Source: Paraglomus occultum
Taxonomy: Eukaryota; Glomeromycota; Glomeromycetes; Paraglomerales; Paraglomeraceae
Length of the DNA: 63,043 nucleotides
Assembly (NCBI GenBank): GCA_910592205.1
Contig: CAJVPJ010000033.1
Coordinates: 1 to 63,043, forward strand
Direction of reading: 5' to 3'
Shown here: positions 58,177 through 63,043 of the stretch, piece after piece
Layout of the letters: every line of letters starts with the position of its first letter
Position numbering within the stretch: the first letter of the stretch is position 1
Made by a program: the position numbers and the translations under genes
The notes under the pieces: model-generated
The model's input: the letters and a program-made list of their open reading frames with translations, nothing else
Told to the model about the DNA's origin: nothing
Database searches by the model: none

Positions 58177-58833
58177 TTAGTAAATCCAAATCTTTATTCC
58201 TGAAATTAGATGCTGTAATATGGAGGTATCCCCAACAGAGTCAGAAAGTTTGTTGTTAAATATACCACCCCTTCCTGGGGTTTGAAGATTATTTTTTAAA
58301 TCAGTAACAATTTGACTTACTAAAGTCTTATAATGTTCTTCTTTTTCCACTAAATTGGGTGCAACCTTTGCCCTAAGTCCAGTAATTTCTTTTTCTTTTT
58401 TAGCCTTTTCATCCAAATAAATTTCCAATTCTGCTTTTTTTGATTCAATATCAAGTAAATATTTATAGTCAGATTCATAAAATAAAACATCTTCAAATTG
58501 TCTAACAACTTTATCAATTGGTTTATTATAACCAATTGCATTAACCAATTGATAAGGAACAGAGTTAGCTCTTTGTTCTGCTAACAAAGATTTAAATAGA
58601 GCACGTCCATCAGGAGTTAAACCCATTTTTACTTTATTATTATCTTTGGATTGTTTTCAATTATCAAGTATTTTAGCAGTATGTTGAAGTAAAGCTTTAT
58701 CCACAGTGTCATTTGGTTTTAAAAGATTATTATCAAAGATAGCCTTTTCTTCAGGTTTAAGAGCTCCCCCATGATAATTTGAGTATTCTTTAGCTTCGTC
58801 TATTGTATTTATATCATTTTTTTTGAATGTCAT
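58177..58833 (-). CDS. AT-rich ORF that needs TGA read as Trp (organellar or Mollicute-like)
   Basis: From ATG at 58833 the frame runs 218 codons to 58177 with one internal TGA (58659-58657). Read with TGA=Trp (code 4) it is one continuous protein: MTFKKNDINTIDEAKEYSNY, GGALKPEEKAIFDNNLLKPN, ILDN-W-KQSKDNNK, MGLTPDGRALFKSLLAEQRA, VPYQLVNAIGYNKPIDKVVR, QFEDVLFYESDYKYLLDIES, a Lys/Glu coiled coil, and SQIVTDLKNNLQTPGRGG. A GGAAG sits 7 bases before the ATG, like a Shine-Dalgarno site. Codons are strongly A/T-ending. There are no introns, unlike neighbours. The 3' end merges with an acceptor (about 58203) of the adjacent family gene. Fungal mitochondria and AMF Mollicute endobacteria both use TGA=Trp. 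Protein family not recognised; not expected to be expressed from the nucleus. Confidence 0.6.
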
Positions 58834-58933
58834 AATTTTACTTCCTATATTATTATATTTTAATATTAATAGATTAAATATAAAGAATTTAATAGAACAA
58901 ACAAAAACTAATAAAGTAATAAAATTTGCGGTT

Positions 58934-59830
58934 GACCTGAAATATTTTTATTCATTCTCAGTATAGATTGGTTTGGGACAACTAATGTCTTTAAATTCAT
59001 CTCTCACCAAAGGACTAATATTTTTGTAAAGATACTCTTGGTGTTTGTAATCTAATGGAGGCGGAGTTAGAATTAGGATGGAAAAAATTTTAATTTTTTT
59101 TTGGTAATTTCAGAAACGCTTGCTCTTCTAGTTTTTAACAAATTAAATCAGTATAAGTACCATTAGCGACCAGCTGGGCTTTGACAATTCCAGGTCGGGC
59201 CGCTTCAAATACAAAATGCTGATATTTTTGCAAGCCACTAAATTTTTTAAAAAAATTTCCTAACACGAAATTAAAATTTAAATACTGAAAGCCTTTGCCG
59301 TTTTCATAGCACTGAGCTTTGTTTAATCCTGCTGTACTTGATTTTTTGACAACCTCAACAATATGATTCACACAATCTACCGTTGTTTTTCGGTAAAGTT
59401 TTTTAATTAATCCAAAACTACCATCACACTTGAATTTAGTATGTCCAGGTATCATGAAATTTATTCAATACTTTTATAATAACCACAAATTATTAAATAC
59501 GGGTAAATCAAATAGTGACATTATTTTTATTCTGTCCTCCTGCATTATCACAAGTAATCTTCGCCTTTATTCAATCTCTTAATTCCATCGAATACCATGC
59601 TCAGTGTACCATTAGGGGCCTTTGCCGATAATTTCGTCTTCATCGAGAACATAATTAATCTGTTCACGTACTGCTTCATCTTGAATACCAAATAAATGCA
59701 CTTGCCCGCGGACCGAGGTAATAAATTTTACTTGTTGATCAGAATGAGGTACGTGAACATTTTTCAATAAATAAAATTTTGTTAATATTAATCGGTCATG
59801 TGCAACCAAGCTAGGCAACATGTGACGTCA
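58934..59830 (-). pseudogene. DUF7869-type transposon-associated protein, fragments
   Basis: Several minus-strand pieces belong to one decayed ORF. 59821-59612 gives HDRLILTKFYLLKNVHVPHS and VREQINYVLDEDEIIGKGP, followed after a frame change by NGTLSMVFDGIKRLNKGEDY. 59455-59135 gives IPGHTKFKCDGSFGLIKKLY and QKYQHFVFEAARPGIVKAQL. The end is near 58940 (HQEYLYKNISPLVRDEFKDI, SCPKPIYTENE, stop). The GHTKF...FGLIKK block is typical of the DUF7869 family, carried by large eukaryotic DNA elements and very abundant in AMF genomes. The pieces are out of frame with each other, so this is a relic. The TGA-Trp ORF begins about 100 bp past its end. Confidence 0.6.
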
Positions 59831-59916
59831 TATAGTGGATATAAAAAAAATTGCTGGAAACGCGTACCCAGGGCTCTACGCGTACCAACCCTATTAATAT
59901 TAAACCCTATAGAACA

Positions 59917-62816
59917 ATGTCCAAAGTCAGACCATTCAAACAACGAGATTTTACTGGTTGGCAAGAGTCTCTGGATCCTGAAGAACTTACCCTTTTATCT
60001 TTATTAAGTTTCCGTCGAAAAAAGTGGGATTTTTCCTTTAGCCCTTGTGAAGAGCATTTCGCAATCACGAAGTTTCTAGAGAGTATACCCGAAATCGTTA
60101 CTGATAAGAGATGGATTCTTGCTGCTGAAAGAATTAAAGTAAAGGCAAGTAAACTTACATATCTATTATAGGGGCGAGGAGATAGGGAAGGAGTCGGACT
60201 ACGTGTCGATGCAACCACCTAAGCGGCCTTAGTACGTCTTGGGCCGTTACGGAGTACGTCTTCGGTGGGCTCCTCCCAAGAACTTTTCCCCACCTAAACA
60301 GCCCGAGTACGTCTTGGGCTAATTACGGAGTACGTCTTCGGTGGGCTCCATCCCCAGTCTTTTTCCCACCTAAGCAGCCTGAGTATATGCCTTGGGCTAG
60401 TTATCTCTGGTGGGCTTTGGAGTTTGCAGGGCCTTCGATACAGAGTTTCTAATTAGTTCCTCTTTATTTTAAGTATGAAGCACAAACAGAGGAATTGAAA
60501 GCATTTTGGATACAAGTCAACATTGAAAAAATCGAGACAGAGAAGAAGCTGAAGGAGTATGAGATAGAACTGAGAAAAGTATGTAATATGTAATTCTGTC
60601 ACTGATCTATCTCAAATCTCTTAGCTGAGGTTGTATTAATTTGTTCATGTTACTTAGGCCGAGTTTGCTGCCAGTTTTTTCAAAATGGGTAATGAGGCAC
60701 ATAAAATCCAGGACAAAGTGCGAATAGATTATGTATTGAATTCACATGCCAACACTAGCCAAGGGAAGGACCATGAGTCTGATAAGGTTTGCTTCATTGT
60801 CTGTGCAGTAGTAGTATAAATGGAATAATGTCAATGAGTGGAATGATTCAAATTACTGTACATCTTCGCAGGTTTCTGGCAAAAAGCGTTTTGCTAGTTT
60901 TGATGATAATCCTGTAAGTGCTTTGCTAGAATTGCTACTGATAGAATTCCACTGGACATATTGGCTCATTCTTGTGCATTGAATAATTTGCTTGTCAGTT
61001 TGTTACTCCTACTCCTAAGTATGTCTACTCTACAAAGCGCAAACGTGAAGAGGCATTGAACACTGGGACCCAGGTATTGATATACATGTTTATATATGAT
61101 AAAATCTGAACAGCCAACTTATTAATCCTTGTATACAGAATTTCAAAATGAAGTTGTTGGGGATTGACTCAACTGATGAAGGTGGCAGTGACAGTGACAG
61201 TGAAAGTGATAGTGAAGACGAAGAATACGAGGACAAGGAAGGCAGTGATAATGAAATTATTGCTTCAGATTCTGTGTTTGATGATTCTTTCTCCCTGAAA
61301 GATTCAGAATGGAAGCTAAAAAATGGTGAATTGGTGACAGCAGTTCTTGCAAGGTGCACAATGAAAGTTTGGAAGGAATCAAAAAAAAAAAGCCAAGAAA
61401 CCTGATGCATACATAATGAGTGTCATCTGGTATATGTCATGATATCTTTATTGATTGAACTCATTGGATAGGATTACTAACTTCAGCTACATACAGGCTT
61501 GGTTTATCCAGTATTGTTGATCTCACATCTGAATTTACCAATGGCATGTGGACATTCTTTGGTGAAGATTGGGATATTTTGAAAGCCAAGGTCTATAATC
61601 AGCTCAACATCACACCATTGAAATTTGAAGGCATCATTCATAAAAGTGTGAAAACCATAGAAGAGGTTTGGAAACTAGTATATATATACTAATTCTGAAG
61701 AAATTATTTGATACAACATTAAAAAAAATTTTTTTCCAGATGTGCAATAGCTGTAAGTATTGGGAGGCACGAGAGTTCATCTTAGATGAAATGAAGAATC
61801 AGGAAAGTGGCACCAAGTATCAACAAATTCTCAAAATATACTTCATTATGTATGTTATCATGCTTTTGACTCTGTTTTGATTTACTAAACTGAGTTTTGG
61901 TTTCTGTTATTAGCCTGGATATGTTTTTGAAGAATCCACATGTGTTTATTTGTGAAAATGGTCAAATGGAAAAGCTTACAGAAATGGAATATGTCTTGAG
62001 AATGATAGCACCTATCCTAGATATTGTATTTTCTGATGTTACACACATTGTTTGTCTCCGTTGGTAAGTATGAATTGATCTTAATAAGATACCCTATTAA
62101 ATTTGTCTAATATTTATTGTATTGTAGGGGTGAGACAATGTTCAAAACTGCATCTGCACGCCGCATAATTGACTTAAGGGTTGTGTGCCATGGCCAAAAT
62201 TTGGAGTTGAGTCACTCAGAGTGTGCTCGAGCTACAACTCCCAGTAAGGCTGTTAGGGATCGTAGTAAGTGCCTTCGCACAAATCAATGCATTCTCAATG
62301 AGTTTTTGAGGCAAGATATATCAGAGGATGATGCTGAGAACTCTGTGGTTTTTGGATTGCAGTTTGCTGGTTAGTGTCTCTACATCTTTAATGTCTTATG
62401 TAAATATGATATTGATCATACTTCTCTATGACATAGCCCTGTGTGGCCAACTCATTGGTGTTGAGTTGGTTGATGATGGGCTATACTTTGGTATTGAAGG
62501 GGATTCCTTTCTTTTCCCATCCCAACTGACTCAGATGAAGCTGTTGCGACATGCACTGGAGGTTATTTACTTCTTCAAGGTGAAGCAAGCATCCTAATTA
62601 TAGTTGATGACCTTTTGAAACAGAATTGCTTACTCCTATCTTTGTAATGGTCAGGATAACATCCTACACAAGGCAGAGGCACTTGCTAAAGATAATCATC
62701 CATATAAGAAAATATTCAATTCTAGAAAGCCAAAACCAAAACATCAGAAACTGACATTCATCCGATCTCCAGATTTCACTCCACGGCAGAATAAAAAGTC
62801 TAAAAATACGAGTTAG
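59917..62816 (+). CDS. Lineage-specific AMF family protein, 12 exons, poly-A frameshift
   Basis: Exons: 59917-60138, 60474-60578, 60658-60786, 60872-60913, 60999-61073, 61139-61429, 61497-61665, 61740-61849, 61914-62063, 62128-62369, 62437-62579, 62655-62816. All junctions agree in phase except that exon 6 has one extra base: the run of 11 A at 61380-61390 should be 10 to read KESKKK then AKKPDAYIMSVIW. The N-part is helical and charged with an acidic Ser tract (SDSDSESDSEDEE). The C-part (LTEMEYVLRMIAPILDIVFS, DVTHIVCLRWGETM, RIIDLRVVCHGQNLELSHSE, CARATTPSKAVRDRSKCLRT, LYFGIEGDSFLFPSQLTQMK) is typical of a huge unnamed AMF family. The D...E spacing in IDLRV..LELSHSE recalls a PD-(D/E)XK core, which is only a guess. 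Nuclear role possible from KR-rich patches. Confidence 0.7.
60215..60419 (+). repeat. GC-rich minisatellite of about 75 bp in intron 1
   Basis: Three tandem units start at 60215, 60290 and 60366, each beginning CCACCTAA. The first two units carry GAGTACGTCTTCGGTGGGCT, and in the third this block is eroded. Each unit has dyad ends (CCCACC / GGTGGG). It lies wholly inside the first intron of the family gene. Confidence 0.85.
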
Positions 62817-63043
62817 TATTTGTTATGTAATAGTAATGGTAATGTTAATAAATCTCGGTTTGATATTGTTACAGTCAGCAATTAATTGCATAGGTGTGTT
62901 CTGTGTCGTGACGTTACACGTGGGAGAGCGATCGTGTAACCTCCTTGAGATTTAGCGTCTTCCAATGGCTGTTATCGGCAACGCCTACTAATGCTAATTC
63001 TTCTAAACAGTTAGTGACCTTTTAACAGGCTTTTGAATACTTA
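62817..63043. other. Downstream flank, no gene seen
   Basis: 227 bp after the stop of the last gene, with no recognisable feature. Confidence 0.5.

Overview
The window reads as nuclear DNA of an early-diverging filamentous fungus, most probably an arbuscular mycorrhizal (Glomeromycotina) genome. The base composition is AT-rich, genes are cut by many short GT-AG introns (mostly 45-150 bp), there is a Byr4/Bfa1-like fungal cell-cycle regulator, and there are AMF-style accessory families: vWA/alpha-kinase, a diverged protein kinase, an ML-domain secreted protein and large unnamed families. This placement is inference from protein character; no database search was run.

Layout: 1-350 hAT transposase remnant; 1373-3106 vWA/alpha-kinase; 3729-4180 small type I membrane protein; 5274-7452 epsinR/Ent3-type ENTH adaptor; 8148-8589 LINE remnant; 8890-11888 SNAPC3/SNAP50 homologue; 11991-14108 predicted GPI-anchored protein with a periplasmic-binding-protein-like fold; 15405-16666 PCNA; 17600-23900 gene-poor and repeat-rich, with a small secreted Cys/Thr-rich protein, a TA-flanked MITE and a frameshifted ML-domain gene; 24362-27583 APC8/Cdc23; 29871-31054 pseudokinase with a broken exon junction; 31055-38047 mostly empty with a 137-bp MITE; 38048-39472 ribonucleotide reductase small subunit; 40118-40744 Byr4/Bfa1-like protein; 41433-42529 FMP32/CCDC90-type mitochondrial coiled-coil protein; 43326-46379 RBM25-like splicing factor (RRM plus PWI); 46621-47925 Nudix hydrolase of the YJR142W type; 50509-54184 MIT-RasGEF; 55637-62816 a mosaic of a broken family gene, a Tc1 element, an AT-rich ORF that needs TGA=Trp, DUF7869-type transposon debris, and a 12-exon lineage-specific gene with a poly-A frameshift.

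The housekeeping genes (APC8, PCNA, RNR2, Byr4-like, SNAPC3, RBM25) have clean exon models with consistent phase. PCNA and RNR2 are both S-phase genes and both carry ACGCGT (MluI cell-cycle box) near the start codon, which suggests MBF-type co-regulation. The genes in the accessory stretches are often damaged. The strongest candidate for something unusual is the TGA-containing, AT-rich ORF with a Shine-Dalgarno-like leader at 58177-58833. It looks like organellar or Mollicute-type coding DNA sitting in nuclear, spliced, transposon-rich sequence.
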